From positions 1 to 64,000 of the forward strand of contig NZ_JABSQR010000032.1 of assembly GCF_013215705.1 (NCBI RefSeq): a stretch of 64,000 nt of DNA. Direction: 5' to 3'. Shown here in pieces: positions 9,685 to 19,977 of the stretch. This stretch comes from Moritella sp. GTDB lineage: Bacteria; Pseudomonadota; Gammaproteobacteria; Enterobacterales; Moritellaceae. Position 1 is the stretch's first letter; every line of letters begins with the position of its first letter. The position numbers and the translations under genes were made by a program. The notes under the pieces are model-generated. The model had not been told where the DNA came from. It saw only the letters and a list, made by a program, of their open reading frames with translations, and did not search any database.

Positions 9685-11211
9685 CTAGCGCTCTTGAATA
9701 CGAAATGGCAGATGCTGCTTCGCTTGTAACTCTAATTCAGATGCTAATGCCGCTGCACGTAATGGATGCTGGGCTAACCATTGCGTTGGCAAGGTGATGA
9801 TTAAGGTATTTTCTGCGGCGAGAGTAAGTGAGAAATCAGGGATCGTACCATCAGTACGTCGTAAGGCTAATGTGCATGAGATTCTTAAAATACGACAAAG
9901 CAGTAACGCACTGGCGTAGCTGATTGCTGATTGTTGCGCTAACAGAGGTAAATTTAATTCATCACGCTGATTAATCAATAACGCCGACAGCAGTTGTTTC
10001 TGCGCTTTGGTAAAACCAAGCATCACGGTGTTATCGATAATATAAGCGGCATGTTGTGGCGCTTTTTTATAATCAATGGATAAACCGATTTCGTGTAAGC
10101 CGCTGACGTAAGCAAGTAAGGGACCGGCTTGAGCATCGTCTGCTGCAATGGTCGATTTTAACTGATCGAAAGCTTTTAGCGCAGTGTGTTTAACACGCTC
10201 AGCTTGTTCTAGATCTAACTGATGTTTGATCATCAATCCATTGACGGTTTGTTGGCGAACATTGTGACTGGCACGGAGTCCGGTCATTTCGTAAATCACG
10301 CCTTCTCTTAACGCGCCCCCGGCTAAAAACATATTGTTAATTTCGAGGCTTTCAAATAACGCGGTAAGAATAGCTAAACCACTGGTGAATACTGGTTTTC
10401 TATCGGTTGTTAAGCCTTTAATATTAAGGTTATCAACATGACCACAAGCAATAGCTTGCTGTTGAATATGATGTAGTTTAGCCAGTGTTATGTATTCGTT
10501 TTCACCTTGTGCAACCATTATTTCTTGCAGGGCTTGGATTGTACCGGAAGCGCCGATACAAGTATCCCAGCCTAAGGTTAAATACTTTTCTTGCAGAGGG
10601 TTCAACACCGCTTTTGCCGCATCAATAGCTTGCGTAAAGTTATGTTGATTGAGCTTTCCATCGGTAAAATAGTGTTTTAACCAAGTGACACAACCCATTT
10701 TAAAGCTATAAAGTAATTTAGCTTGGGCTTGTTCACCAATAATGAGTTCAGTGCTCGCACCGCCAATATCCACCACTAAACGGTTACCTTGACCACTGCT
10801 GGTATAGGCAACGCCTTTGTAGATAAGTGCGGCTTCTTGTTCTCCGGAAATAATATTTACCGGATGAGCCAATATTTTTTCTGCTGTCGTCAGAAATTCC
10901 GCGACATTATTCGCTAAGCGTAATGTCGCCGTGCCAACAATACGAATATTCGCAGTCGGAATATCCTGTAATTGTTCTGCAAACAAACTTAAGCAATCCC
11001 AACCACGTCGTAACGCGGCTTGGTCAAGATTATTGTTTGCATCAAGGCCGCCAGCAAGTCTCACTTTGCGTTTAACTTTAGCTACAGTTTGTAGACTATT
11101 GTTAATTTCACGAACAACCAGCATATGAAAGCTGTTTGAACCAAGGTCAATGACAGCATATAAATTTGACGAACGTTTTTTACTCACACTAATCACTTTA
11201 TCTATAAACAA
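9685..11211 (-). CDS. gppA: Ppx/GppA-family phosphatase, guanosine pentaphosphate phosphohydrolase
   Basis: Converts pppGpp to ppGpp and/or degrades polyphosphate. The ASKHA phosphatase motifs are visible: VIDLGSNSFHMLV, the TATLR segment, GEQEA, VVDIGGASTELIIG, and GASGTIQAL. The C-terminal HD-like helical domain follows (GLHEIGLSIDY). At 508 residues it is close to E. coli GppA. Its place directly downstream of rhlB is the E. coli arrangement and favours GppA over Ppx. The start is uncertain: TTG at 11211, or GTG at 11187 giving VSKKRSSNLYAVIDLG; neither has a strong ribosome site. Confidence 0.9.
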   Translation of the reverse strand: MFIDKVISVSKKRSSNLYAVIDLGSNSFHMLVVREINNSLQTVAKVKRKVRLAGGLDANNNLDQAALRRGWDCLSLFAEQLQDIPTANIRIVGTATLRLANNVAEFLTTAEKILAHPVNIISGEQEAALIYKGVAYTSSGQGNRLVVDIGGASTELIIGEQAQAKLLYSFKMGCVTWLKHYFTDGKLNQHNFTQAIDAAKAVLNPLQEKYLTLGWDTCIGASGTIQALQEIMVAQGENEYITLAKLHHIQQQAIACGHVDNLNIKGLTTDRKPVFTSGLAILTALFESLEINNMFLAGGALREGVIYEMTGLRASHNVRQQTVNGLMIKHQLDLEQAERVKHTALKAFDQLKSTIAADDAQAGPLLAYVSGLHEIGLSIDYKKAPQHAAYIIDNTVMLGFTKAQKQLLSALLINQRDELNLPLLAQQSAISYASALLLCRILRISCTLALRRTDGTIPDFSLTLAAENTLIITLPTQWLAQHPLRAAALASELELQAKQHLPFRIQER

Positions 11212-11220
11212 ACTATTTAA

Positions 11221-12519
11221 TTAATGGGTTTTGTTATGCGTATTATGCTGACGTTGGCCAGTACGACGTGTTCTGTTATTGCGATCATTCATTGTTCTTG
11301 AATTACCTGGACGCGCACGTTTAATATGCACAGGTCGTGGTAAATCAGTTAGAAGCGCTGATTTATCGTAATGACAAACAGGGATCGTACTTTCAATGAA
11401 TTCTTCAATCGCGGGTAAATTATAAATGTATTTTTCACAAGCGAAACTAATTGAATGACCTTCTGCACCAGCACGACCAGTACGACCGATTCGGTGTACA
11501 TAGTCACCACAGTTATCAGGTAAATCGTAGTTAAATACATGACTAACGGCTGGAATATGTAGACCACGAGCGGCAACATCGGTAGCAACTAAGATATCTA
11601 ATTTACCTTGGGTAAATTGTTCTAGAATACTATTACGTTTTTTCTGTGGAATATCACCAGTTAATAGACCAACACGGTGATTATCTGCTGCTAAGTGAGC
11701 CCAAATGTCTTCACATTTGTGTTTAGTGTTAGCAAATACAATCGCGCGTTCTGGCCATTCTTCTTCGATTAGCGTTTGTAACAGAGCCATTTTGTCATCA
11801 TTTGACGGGTGGAATAGCTCTTGAGTGATGCTGCTGCCTGTCACTTTTTCTGCAGCTACGGTCACTTCTTCTGGTTCATTCATGTGCTGATAAGCCAGTT
11901 CACGAATATCCCAAGTAAAGGTAGCTGAAAACAGTAAGTTTAGGCGCTGTTTTGGCTCCGGCATTTTACGCATTAAATAGCGTATATCTTTAATGAAACC
12001 TTGGTCCAGCATACGATCGGCTTCATCAAGTACTAATGCTTCAACACCAGACAAATCCATTGCTTTTTGTTTTTCAAAATCAATGATTCGGCCAACAGTA
12101 CCAATAATAATATCAACACCTTTTGCAAGGTTATCACGTTGAAGATCGTAGCTTTCGCCACCATAAACCAGCCCCATTTTAAGGCCTGTCGCTTTAGCGA
12201 TTGGTAATGCATCTTTATGAATTTGAATTGCAAGTTCGCGAGTTGGCGCTAAGATAATGGCGCGAGGCTTATTTTTTGGACGATCTTCAGCGACTGGTTT
12301 TTTCAATAAATGATGGAAAATAGCGGCTAAAAATGCAATCGTTTTGCCTGTCCCTGTCTGTGCTTGACCGGCGACATCTTTACCTTTGATGGCAAATGGC
12401 AAGCTAAGCGCTTGAATTGGTGTACAATATTCGAAGCCTGATGCTTCTAACCCAGACAGTACGTCGGCATTAAGGCCAAACTGGGAGAACTTATGTTCTG
12501 TAAGATGTTTTTTGCTCAT
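11221..12519 (-). CDS. rhlB: DEAD-box RNA helicase RhlB
   Basis: ATP-dependent RNA helicase, in E. coli part of the RNA degradosome. All DEAD-box motifs are present: the Q-motif ending [30 protein letters not shown], the [13 protein letters not shown] region and [10 protein letters not shown]. The 432 residues end in a basic Arg/His/Asn-rich tail likely to touch RNA. It is transcribed away from trxA with gppA 9 bases behind. The E. coli order rhlB-gppA / trxA-rho is kept. Confidence 0.96.
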   Translation of the reverse strand: MSKKHLTEHKFSQFGLNADVLSGLEASGFEYCTPIQALSLPFAIKGKDVAGQAQTGTGKTIAFLAAIFHHLLKKPVAEDRPKNKPRAIILAPTRELAIQIHKDALPIAKATGLKMGLVYGGESYDLQRDNLAKGVDIIIGTVGRIIDFEKQKAMDLSGVEALVLDEADRMLDQGFIKDIRYLMRKMPEPKQRLNLLFSATFTWDIRELAYQHMNEPEEVTVAAEKVTGSSITQELFHPSNDDKMALLQTLIEEEWPERAIVFANTKHKCEDIWAHLAADNHRVGLLTGDIPQKKRNSILEQFTQGKLDILVATDVAARGLHIPAVSHVFNYDLPDNCGDYVHRIGRTGRAGAEGHSISFACEKYIYNLPAIEEFIESTIPVCHYDKSALLTDLPRPVHIKRARPGNSRTMNDRNNRTRRTGQRQHNTHNKTH

Positions 12520-12626
12520 TTAATTAGCATATCAGGTTAAGCTTGCATTAAGAACTTAAATATATTGAAATAGGGCAATGAGTGCCACATATATATAGTA
12601 ACAAAATTATTTTATTGGAGTTAAAA

Positions 12627-12953
12627 ATGAGCGACAAAATTATTCAGCTAACCGATGCTGCTTTTGATACAGATGTTATAAATTCAGAATTACCTGTACT
12701 AGTTGATTTCTGGGCTGAATGGTGTGGACCTTGCAAAATGATCGCACCAATTTTAAGTGACGTTGCGGAAGAGTACGCAGGTAAAGTAATTATCGGTAAA
12801 CTAAATATCGATGAAAATTCAGGCACGCCACCTAAATTTGGTATTCGCGGTATCCCGACTTTATTGTTATTTAAAAATGGTGCTGTAGCAGCAACTAAAG
12901 TTGGCGCATTATCAAAAGCGCAATTACAAAGTTTTCTAGACGAAAACCTGTAA
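12627..12953 (+). CDS. trxA: Thioredoxin 1
   Basis: Cytoplasmic disulfide reductase with the active site WCGPC at residues 32-36 and the cis-proline loop GIRGIPTL. The start is ATG 12627 with TTGGAG upstream, giving 108 residues against 109 in E. coli. An in-frame upstream ATG would add a non-homologous N-terminus. It is divergent from rhlB and followed by a hairpin and the rho leader. Confidence 0.97.
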   Translation: MSDKIIQLTDAAFDTDVINSELPVLVDFWAEWCGPCKMIAPILSDVAEEYAGKVIIGKLNIDENSGTPPKFGIRGIPTLLLFKNGAVAATKVGALSKAQLQSFLDENL

Positions 12954-12961
12954 CATGTAAA

Positions 12962-12998
12962 ATACTGACGAGATTTTGTTTTTTAATTTCGTCAGTAT
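12962..12998 (+). terminator. Hairpin after trxA, possible terminator
   Basis: ATACTGACGAGATT and AATTTCGTCAGTAT form a long, nearly perfect stem nine bases after the trxA stop. No T-run follows, so it may be an mRNA-stabilising hairpin or a weak terminator. Confidence 0.55.
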
Positions 12999-13227
12999 GC
13001 TACTATTCAGTGGACGAATAAAATTATTAATGCTAATTTCACTGTTCGTTTATTGTTCTATGTGTCGAATCAGGCATCATAATCAATGATCCAATCATTG
13101 ATTCAATAACTCAAAAATATCGATTCATTACTTAGTTAATGTTTCACACACTCGATCATTGATTCAATTACTTTATCCTTGGTTGACTCCCGTTACGCAA
13201 AGGTTGCATAAGCTCGAACTCATCATT
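12999..13227 (+). promoter_or_regulatory. rho leader with repeated ATCATTGATTCAAT elements
   Basis: This 229-base leader contains an 18-base element at 13094-13111 (ATCATTGATTCAATAACT) repeated at 13155-13172 with one mismatch. A perfect 9-bp inverted repeat, ATCAATGAT/ATCATTGAT, lies at 13082-13102. rho is autogenously controlled by attenuation in E. coli, so the leader is the expected regulatory place. The role of these repeats is inference. Confidence 0.5.
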
Positions 13228-14490
13228 ATGAATTTAACCGAATTAAAAAACACACCAGTTTCTGAACTTGTAAAACTGGGCGAATCTATGGGTCTAGAAA
13301 ATCTGGCTCGCTTAAGAAAACAAGATATCATCTTCTCGATCCTAAAAGCTCACGCGAAAAGCGGCGAGGACATTTTTGGTGATGGTGTTTTAGAGATCTT
13401 GCAGGATGGCTTTGGGTTCTTGCGTTCAGCAGACAGCTCATATCTCGCCGGACCTGATGATATTTATGTATCACCAAGTCAGATACGTCGCTTTAACTTG
13501 CGAACGGGTGATACCGTTGGCGGTAAAATTAGACCGCCAAAAGATGGCGAACGCTATTTTGCGCTGTTAAAGATTGACCAAGTTAACTATGACCGTCCAG
13601 AAAACTCTCGTAATAAAATCCTCTTTGAAAACCTAACGCCAATCCACCCTATTGAACGTCTTCGTTTAGAACGTGGTAATGGCAGTACCGAAGATATTAC
13701 CGCACGTATTCTTGATTTAAGTGCGCCGATCGGTAAAGGTCAACGTGGTTTAATTGTGGCACCGCCGAAAGCCGGTAAAACCATGTTATTACAAAACATT
13801 GCCTCTTCAATTGCGTTAAATCATCCCGATGCGATATTGATGGTTCTACTTATCGATGAACGTCCGGAAGAAGTAACAGAGATGCGCCGTCTGGTACGTG
13901 GTGAAGTTATTGCTTCTACTTTTGATGAGCCTGCGAGCCGTCATGTACAAGTAGCAGAAATGATGATTGAAAAAGCCAAGCGTCTTGTAGAACACAAAAA
14001 AGACGTGATCATCTTGCTGGATTCTATCACCCGTCTGGCACGTGCTTACAATACGATCACACCATCATCCGGTAAGATTTTATCTGGTGGTGTTGATGCC
14101 AATGCATTACACCGTCCAAAACGTTTCTTTGGTGCTGCACGTAAAGTTGAAGAAGGTGGTTCTTTAACTATTATCGCAACAGCATTGATTGATACTGGTT
14201 CGAAAATGGACGAGGTCATTTACGAAGAATTTAAAGGTACAGGTAACCAAGAGTTACACCTTAATCGTAAAATTGCAGAACGTCGTATTTATCCTGCTAT
14301 TGATTTCACGCGTTCAGGTACCCGTCGTGAAGAACTATTAGCAGATAAAAATGAGCTACAAAAAATGTGGATCCTACGTAAGATCATTCATCCAATGGGT
14401 GAGATTGATGCGATGGAATTCCTGATTGATAAGCTGGCCATGACGAAAACGAATGATCAATTCTTCGAAGCAATGAAGAAGCAAAAATAA
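13228..14490 (+). CDS. rho: Transcription termination factor Rho
   Basis: Hexameric RNA-dependent ATPase that terminates transcription. The start at ATG 13228 ([15 protein letters not shown]) gives 420 residues against 419 in E. coli. The OSB-type RNA-binding domain carries GFGFLRS at 61-67. Walker A is [12 protein letters not shown] at 174-185, Walker B is [16 protein letters not shown], and the Q/R-loop region follows. An upstream in-frame extension lies within the leader repeats and is not part of the protein. Confidence 0.98.
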   Translation: MNLTELKNTPVSELVKLGESMGLENLARLRKQDIIFSILKAHAKSGEDIFGDGVLEILQDGFGFLRSADSSYLAGPDDIYVSPSQIRRFNLRTGDTVGGKIRPPKDGERYFALLKIDQVNYDRPENSRNKILFENLTPIHPIERLRLERGNGSTEDITARILDLSAPIGKGQRGLIVAPPKAGKTMLLQNIASSIALNHPDAILMVLLIDERPEEVTEMRRLVRGEVIASTFDEPASRHVQVAEMMIEKAKRLVEHKKDVIILLDSITRLARAYNTITPSSGKILSGGVDANALHRPKRFFGAARKVEEGGSLTIIATALIDTGSKMDEVIYEEFKGTGNQELHLNRKIAERRIYPAIDFTRSGTRREELLADKNELQKMWILRKIIHPMGEIDAMEFLIDKLAMTKTNDQFFEAMKKQK

Positions 14491-14530
14491 TAATCGTTTA
14501 AGTTAACTGTCTGTGATTAATATTTAAAAT

Positions 14531-14579
14531 AAACGCCATACATTTTGTTTTTATAACAAGTGTGTGGCGTTTTTTTTTC
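14531..14579 (+). terminator. Rho-independent terminator after rho
   Basis: AAACGCCATACA and TGTGTGGCGTTT form a 12-bp stem with one G-T pair around an 18-base loop, followed by a long T-run. Confidence 0.8.
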
Positions 14580-14601
14580 AAAAAATAGCGTGGAATTGTT
14601 T

Positions 14602-16068
14602 ATGAAATATAAAGATCTGAGAGACTTTATTGCCTTACTTGAAAGTAAAGGCGAATTAAAACGTATTCATCAAGAAATTGACCCGTATTTAGAAATGACG
14701 GAAATTTGCGATCGCACATTAAAAGCAGGCGGTCCGGCATTATTATTTGAAAATCCGAAAGGTCATACTATGCCGGTATTGGGTAATCTGTTTGGTACAC
14801 CCGATCGCGTGGCGATGGGCATGGGTCGTGAAAGCGTCAGTGAACTGCGTGAAGTGGGTGAGTGGTTAGCTTATTTAAAAGAACCTGAGCCGCCGAAAGG
14901 TTTTAAAGAGTTAATGGAAAAAGTACCGATATTTAAACAGGTGCTGAATATGCCCACCAAAAGACTGCGTAAAGCACCTTGTCAGGAAATCGTGTTAACA
15001 GGCGATGACGTTGATTTAAGTCAGATCCCTATTCAGCATTGCTGGCCAGGAGACGTGGCCCCATTAATTACCTGGGGTTTAACGATCACCCAAGGTCCTT
15101 ATAAAAAACGTCAGAATTTAGGTATTTATCGTCAGCAAGTGCTGAGTAAAAACAAATTAATTATGCGTTGGTTATCACATCGTGGTGGTGCGCTGGATTT
15201 TAAAGAATTCCAAGAACTACACCCAGGTGAAAACTACCCTGTGTCTGTGGCGCTAGGTGCTGATCCCGCAACAATTTTAGGGGCGGTAACGCCGGTACCT
15301 GACTCGTTATCTGAATATGCTTTTGCAGGTTTATTACGGGGTAGTCGTACTGAAGTAGTTAAGTCTATTTCCAATGATTTAGACGTGCCTGCGGGTGCTG
15401 AAATTATTTTGGAAGGCTACATCGCACCGGGCGAAATGGCAGAAGAGGGCCCTTATGGTGATCATACTGGTTATTATAACGAGACTGACTCTTTTCCTGT
15501 CTTTACGGTGACGCACATCACTATGCGTAAAGATGCCATTTATCATTCGACGTATACAGGCCGTCCTGCCGATGAACCTGCGGTACTGGGTGTGGCGTTG
15601 AACGAAGTCTTTGTGCCGATTTTAAAAAAGCAATATCCTGAAATTGTTGATTTTTATTTACCGCCAGAAGGTTGCTCTTATCGCATGGCGATAGTCACAA
15701 TTAAGAAACAATATCCAGGCCATGCGAAACGCGTGATGCTGGGGGTATGGTCATTCTTACGCCAGTTTATGTATACCAAATTTGTGATCGTCTGTGATGA
15801 TGATATTAATGCGCGCGATTGGAATGATGTGATCTGGGCAATTACCACTCGCATGGATCCTGCGCGTGATACCACGCTGATTGAGAATACGCCAATTGAT
15901 TACCTTGATTTTGCATCACCGGTATCGGGGCTTGGCTCAAAAATGGGCATGGATGCAACTAATAAATGGCCGGGTGAGACAGATCGCGAATGGGGTGTAC
16001 CGATTGTGATGGATGAGAAGGTTAAGCAGCGGGTCGATGATTTATGGGACGAATTAGGGATTTTGTGA
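14602..16068 (+). CDS. ubiD: 4-hydroxy-3-polyprenylbenzoate decarboxylase UbiD
   Basis: Prenylated-FMN-dependent decarboxylase of ubiquinone synthesis. I start at ATG 14602 ([20 protein letters not shown]), the family N-terminus, giving 488 residues against 497 in E. coli. An upstream ATG would read through the rho terminator. Typical segments are LPPEGCSYR, the [11 protein letters not shown] stretch with the conserved acidic residues, and the C-terminal WGVPIVMDE. fre follows closely, as in E. coli. Confidence 0.96.
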   Translation: MKYKDLRDFIALLESKGELKRIHQEIDPYLEMTEICDRTLKAGGPALLFENPKGHTMPVLGNLFGTPDRVAMGMGRESVSELREVGEWLAYLKEPEPPKGFKELMEKVPIFKQVLNMPTKRLRKAPCQEIVLTGDDVDLSQIPIQHCWPGDVAPLITWGLTITQGPYKKRQNLGIYRQQVLSKNKLIMRWLSHRGGALDFKEFQELHPGENYPVSVALGADPATILGAVTPVPDSLSEYAFAGLLRGSRTEVVKSISNDLDVPAGAEIILEGYIAPGEMAEEGPYGDHTGYYNETDSFPVFTVTHITMRKDAIYHSTYTGRPADEPAVLGVALNEVFVPILKKQYPEIVDFYLPPEGCSYRMAIVTIKKQYPGHAKRVMLGVWSFLRQFMYTKFVIVCDDDINARDWNDVIWAITTRMDPARDTTLIENTPIDYLDFASPVSGLGSKMGMDATNKWPGETDREWGVPIVMDEKVKQRVDDLWDELGIL

Positions 16069-16129
16069 TATAAATGAGCTAGATCATAGAAATTCGTGCT
16101 TGTCAGAGATTGAGATTGAAAGGGAATGT

Positions 16130-16819
16130 ATGTTAAGAATTAAGTGTGAAGTGACATTATTAGAGTCGTATACAGAGACTGTATTTAACGTGAAGTTAAA
16201 GCCAGAACAAAAAGTTGAGTTCCAGGCTGGACAATATCTAATGGTGGTCATGGCTGAAGACGACAAGCGCCCATTTTCTATTGCTTCAAATCCAAGTAAT
16301 GATGATATTTTAGAATTGCATATTGGCGCATCAGAACAAAATTCGTATGCAATGCAAGTAGTGGAAAGACTAAAATCAGGCACTATTGAAGTTGAACTGC
16401 CAGGGGGGAATGCTGGCCTAAGAGAAGAGTCTGAGCGTCCTTTAGTATTAATTGCAGGCGGCACTGGTTTTTCTTACACAAAATCTATTTTAGAACGAGC
16501 TGTAGAAGTTAGCTCTCGTCCAATCTCATTATATTGGGGTGCACGTGAAGCATCGCATTTATATGCATTCTCGTTGGCAGAAGAATTAGCTGCCGCGCAC
16601 CCACAGGTGACGTTTATTCCTGTCGTCGAAACGGCGCCAGAACAATGGTCTGGTAAAATTGGCCAAGTGCATAAAGTGGTGATGGATGATGTTGCAGATT
16701 TAGCTGCGTGTGATATCTATATCGCGGGTCGCTTTGAAATGGTGGGTGCGGCGCGTACTGACTTTGCGCCATTAGGTGTGAAAGAGCATTTATATGGTGA
16801 TGCATTTGAATTCATTTAA
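16130..16819 (+). CDS. fre: NAD(P)H-flavin reductase Fre
   Basis: Reduces free flavins with NAD(P)H and supports ferric and cobalamin reduction and ribonucleotide reductase activation. The flavin motif is RPFSIAS, the pyridine-nucleotide motif is LIAGGTGFSYTKSIL, and the C-terminal IYIAGRFEM and GDAFEFI match the family. ATG 16130 is chosen because AAAGGGA lies just upstream and MLRIKCEV aligns with the E. coli start, giving 229 residues. An earlier in-frame start at 16100 has less support. Confidence 0.94.
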   Translation: MLRIKCEVTLLESYTETVFNVKLKPEQKVEFQAGQYLMVVMAEDDKRPFSIASNPSNDDILELHIGASEQNSYAMQVVERLKSGTIEVELPGGNAGLREESERPLVLIAGGTGFSYTKSILERAVEVSSRPISLYWGAREASHLYAFSLAEELAAAHPQVTFIPVVETAPEQWSGKIGQVHKVVMDDVADLAACDIYIAGRFEMVGAARTDFAPLGVKEHLYGDAFEFI

Positions 16820-16842
16820 TTGATAGTTAATTTGCTCGTAAT

Positions 16843-16874
16843 AAAAAAGCCGTAACATTTGTTACGGCTTTTTT
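16843..16874. terminator. Bidirectional terminator between fre and hemY
   Basis: AAAAAAGCCGTAAC and GTTACGGCTTTTTT flank ATTT. It serves the convergent fre (+) and hemY (-) transcripts. Confidence 0.9.
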
Positions 16875-16899
16875 ATTATCTTCAATTTAGCAATGTTAA

Positions 16900-18072
16900 C
16901 TAAGCTTGCTGATGATAGTTTAAACTTTGTTTATAGGTTGTGTTGGCATCATTAACTAGACCTAATTTCTCGTAGGCGTGTGCGAGCGCGGAATAAGCAG
17001 AGGTAGACGGTGATTGGTTTATGCCTTGGCTTAATTCGTCAACAGCTTCATTCCAGCGACCTTCTTTCACCATTAACTGACCAATACATACTGCTAATAG
17101 GCCAGAACCTTCACGTGTTTTTTGTAGGCGCTTAAGGCGTTCGATCAAGGCGTGGTAGTCAGTCAGGTTTAATTTTGGCGTTAAACGGATCAGCTCTGGA
17201 TATAACTCATTACTTAACGCATCCATCATCAGCAGGTAAGCAGATCGGTGATCATTACGACCCATCAATAGGCTTGCTGTTTCAGCTAAATAGCGGCCGT
17301 CATGTTTCAGTGTCTTAGGCAATGCGCTCCAAGTATCAAGCAAACCTGTACTACCTTGCTGTTTAGCTACTTCACCTAAATGTTGGAAATGACTATGTTT
17401 ACTTAGCTCATCTGCTTCATTTGAGGTTAATAATTTTTGTTTTTGCAAGGGGGGAATAAGCGCGAGTAATTGGCCCCATTCTTTTCTTTCAATACACACG
17501 TCTTTGAATAACGCGAGTACCACTTTATGCTTTGGATATTTGCCATGTAAAGTGCACAGAGATACAAATGCTTGTTCAAATTGTTGCTGCTGAATTTGCA
17601 ATTTGGCTTGGGTGAGCTCGACTGCAAGGGTATTTTTATCGGCGTTCTCGAGCGCTAATAACAAATACTCATCACGTTTTCTTTCATTACCCAATTCTTG
17701 TGCGGATTGCGCCGCAGTAAGGTAGTTTAATACTGGTACTCGTGCTTTTTTGGCTGCTTTTAAAGTTAACGTTTCTGCTTTTTTAAAATCGCCACTGACT
17801 AATGCTAAGATGCCTTTTTCTGTTTGTATTTTAGCACGAGCTTGATGATAACGATTAAACCAACCTAGACTGTGAGTCAGTTTATTGATTAATGCTTCGA
17901 TCGCTAATAACGCAAAATAGAAGCCAACGACCATGATCACGGCACTGCTCACCGTTGCATCAATGATATAGTCTCCGGCCGCAATCATCACATAACCTTT
18001 ATTGCCGATTAAGTAAGGGGCAACTATTGCACCTGCAAGCAGCAGTGCGATTAATACTATAAATCTAACCAT
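16900..18072 (-). CDS. hemY: HemY heme-biosynthesis-associated TPR membrane protein
   Basis: Inner-membrane protein encoded at the end of the hemCDXY operon. Two N-terminal membrane helices (from VLIALLLAGAIVAPYLIG and SAVIMVVGFYFALLAIEAL) are followed by a helical TPR-like domain with repeated Ala/Leu pairs. The length of 390 residues matches E. coli HemY (398). It is not the Bacillus protoporphyrinogen oxidase of the same name. Fifteen bases separate it from hemX. Confidence 0.93.
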   Translation of the reverse strand: MVRFIVLIALLLAGAIVAPYLIGNKGYVMIAAGDYIIDATVSSAVIMVVGFYFALLAIEALINKLTHSLGWFNRYHQARAKIQTEKGILALVSGDFKKAETLTLKAAKKARVPVLNYLTAAQSAQELGNERKRDEYLLLALENADKNTLAVELTQAKLQIQQQQFEQAFVSLCTLHGKYPKHKVVLALFKDVCIERKEWGQLLALIPPLQKQKLLTSNEADELSKHSHFQHLGEVAKQQGSTGLLDTWSALPKTLKHDGRYLAETASLLMGRNDHRSAYLLMMDALSNELYPELIRLTPKLNLTDYHALIERLKRLQKTREGSGLLAVCIGQLMVKEGRWNEAVDELSQGINQSPSTSAYSALAHAYEKLGLVNDANTTYKQSLNYHQQA

Positions 18073-18087
18073 GTTCTCTGCCTCCGC

Positions 18088-19209
18088 TTATTCTGCGCCA
18101 GTGTTATTTGTTAATGCGTTGATTTTACGATCTCTAATTGTCGTTTGAATCAATGCGGCACTGTTTAATTTAGTTGGGTATGTTGTCGTTATGATCACGT
18201 TACTGAGACTATCCAGACTCGTTAGCATACTTTTTGTTGCTGGCTGGTTGACGTCGTAATAACGTTTTATCCACGCTTTGGCTGTTTTTAGCGCTTGTTT
18301 AAATTTAGCTTGGTCTTGACGATGTACGGCTAACTCAGCTTGTAATAATTGGGTTTTTAAATTTTCAGTTAAATACCAAGCTGTTTGTGGTGATAGCAGC
18401 GCATCGACAGAGTTATCTTGACGGCGAATGGTAATAAAATTATCGCTGAACGATTTCCATGATTTAGTTAAGTTGGCTTTCCAGTCAGCGCTATCACTCG
18501 ACAATTGCGTCTCAGAGGCCACGACTTCTGGACGGGTAAACCCAGCTAATGCCAAGTTATCAACTTCTTCTGCTTGGATCGCGAGTTTTAACGCTAAACC
18601 ATCATGATCAATGCGGGGTAATTTACTCAGCGTGGTAATGTCTTGCTCAATTACCTTACGCAGCGGTAATAGGCTCGGATCATTTAATTGCGTTAGACGA
18701 CGACTTGCTGATGATAATAATGCGAGGCTGGTATCAATATCTTGCTCTAAAGCTATCTTACGACCGGCGATACGAATTAAATATTCGGCTTCTGCGAGCA
18801 TCCATTCATTAGGGTTACGCATTTTCAGGTTAGCTATCGCCAACTGTACGGTTTCCAATTGGGCAGCCGTTAACTCTTCGCTGCTTTGGATCTTAGTCAG
18901 TTGTTGCGTAGTTTTGGTTAATTGGCTAGCCACGATTTGCTTGTCTGCGCTGAGCTGTAGGCGTAACGATTGTTGGATATCTTTTTGATCTTGTAGCTGT
19001 GCTTGCAGCTTTGACAATACTTGCTGTTGCAACTGATGTTGTTGATGACTATGATAATAAAGACCCGCACCAAGCCCTAGCGTTAATAATATAGCTACAG
19101 CACCTGTGACTACACCTGCTTTACTTGCGGGTTTACCTTCCGTTGCTGTCGAGCCATTATTTGTTGTTTTAGTATTGGCACTTTGACTGCTATTCTTCTT
19201 GTCTGTCAT
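18088..19209 (-). CDS. hemX: HemX membrane protein (uroporphyrinogen-III C-methyltransferase-like annotation)
   Basis: Protein of the hemCDXY operon with a low-complexity Ser/Thr/Asn cytoplasmic start, one membrane helix (VTGAVAILLTLGLGAGLYY) and a long periplasmic coiled-coil region rich in Gln and Leu. The family motif NEWMLAEAEYLIRIAGRKI is present. The common 'methyltransferase' name is not supported by any SAM motif here. Its start codon is directly adjacent to the hemD stop. Confidence 0.93.
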   Translation of the reverse strand: MTDKKNSSQSANTKTTNNGSTATEGKPASKAGVVTGAVAILLTLGLGAGLYYHSHQQHQLQQQVLSKLQAQLQDQKDIQQSLRLQLSADKQIVASQLTKTTQQLTKIQSSEELTAAQLETVQLAIANLKMRNPNEWMLAEAEYLIRIAGRKIALEQDIDTSLALLSSASRRLTQLNDPSLLPLRKVIEQDITTLSKLPRIDHDGLALKLAIQAEEVDNLALAGFTRPEVVASETQLSSDSADWKANLTKSWKSFSDNFITIRRQDNSVDALLSPQTAWYLTENLKTQLLQAELAVHRQDQAKFKQALKTAKAWIKRYYDVNQPATKSMLTSLDSLSNVIITTTYPTKLNSAALIQTTIRDRKINALTNNTGAE

Positions 19210-19977
19210 TTAGCTTATTCCTATCTGCATATCCAATTGCTTAATAGCATTAAATAATGAATCATTTGATGCACCAGTCGCAATGGTGACGTGTTCTATT
19301 CCTAACGTATGAGCAAGTGCTGCTATTCGTTGACTAGGAACAATAAAGTGTAAGTTCAGTATCCAAGGTAACGCTGTGTAGGGTATCGTTTTTATCAGAT
19401 TACCTAGAATTTCACCGCTAGTGATAATAACACTATTGATAGCGAATTGTTGCCACTTATTAATCAGCATATCTGGATCATAATCTGGAGCAGTTCGTTG
19501 ATACACTTCACAATACGTCACGTTTGCGGTGCGTTGAGTGAGATCTTCGGCCAGCGTTTCTCGGCCACCATTACCGCGTAGAATGACAATTTTTTTGTGT
19601 TCTACTGATGTGTTGGAGAGTAATTTTAGCACCCCTTCACTATCATGTGTATCGGGTATTTGGGCGTGATTGATACCGTACTTCTGCCAGCTCAGTGCTG
19701 TCGTTGGACCCACTGCAATATAGTTAATTTTCTGTGGCCAAGCTCTATTTGCGTTTATTAGGCTGGTGTTAGCATAATTTACAGCATTATCGCTTATGGC
19801 AATAATATAGTCATCAGGCTGTAATTCGGCCAGTAATGAGCTGACTTTAGTAAACTGTTGTCCTGCCGAAATTTCGATAAATGGACAGCATAAGGCTGCG
19901 CCATCGGCAGCCGTAATTTGGCGAGCTAATTGTTCGCCTTTAACACGTGGGCGAGTGATTAACGCCCTGATCTTCAT
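19210..19977 (-). CDS. hemD: Uroporphyrinogen-III synthase
   Basis: Closes and inverts ring D of hydroxymethylbilane to give uroporphyrinogen III. The protein has 255 residues in two similar Rossmann-like lobes; typical short signatures are ITRP near the start, YIAVGPTTA and VIITSG. Sequence conservation in this family is low. Assignment rests also on its position: it overlaps hemC by 4 bases and precedes hemX. Confidence 0.95.
   Translation of the reverse strand: MKIRALITRPRVKGEQLARQITAADGAALCCPFIEISAGQQFTKVSSLLAELQPDDYIIAISDNAVNYANTSLINANRAWPQKINYIAVGPTTALSWQKYGINHAQIPDTHDSEGVLKLLSNTSVEHKKIVILRGNGGRETLAEDLTQRTANVTYCEVYQRTAPDYDPDMLINKWQQFAINSVIITSGEILGNLIKTIPYTALPWILNLHFIVPSQRIAALAHTLGIEHVTIATGASNDSLFNAIKQLDMQIGIS

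Noticed and set aside
13228-13300. Longer Rho protein from an upstream in-frame start
   Set aside because: The extension lies in the repeat-containing leader, and MNLTELKN is the conserved N-terminus.
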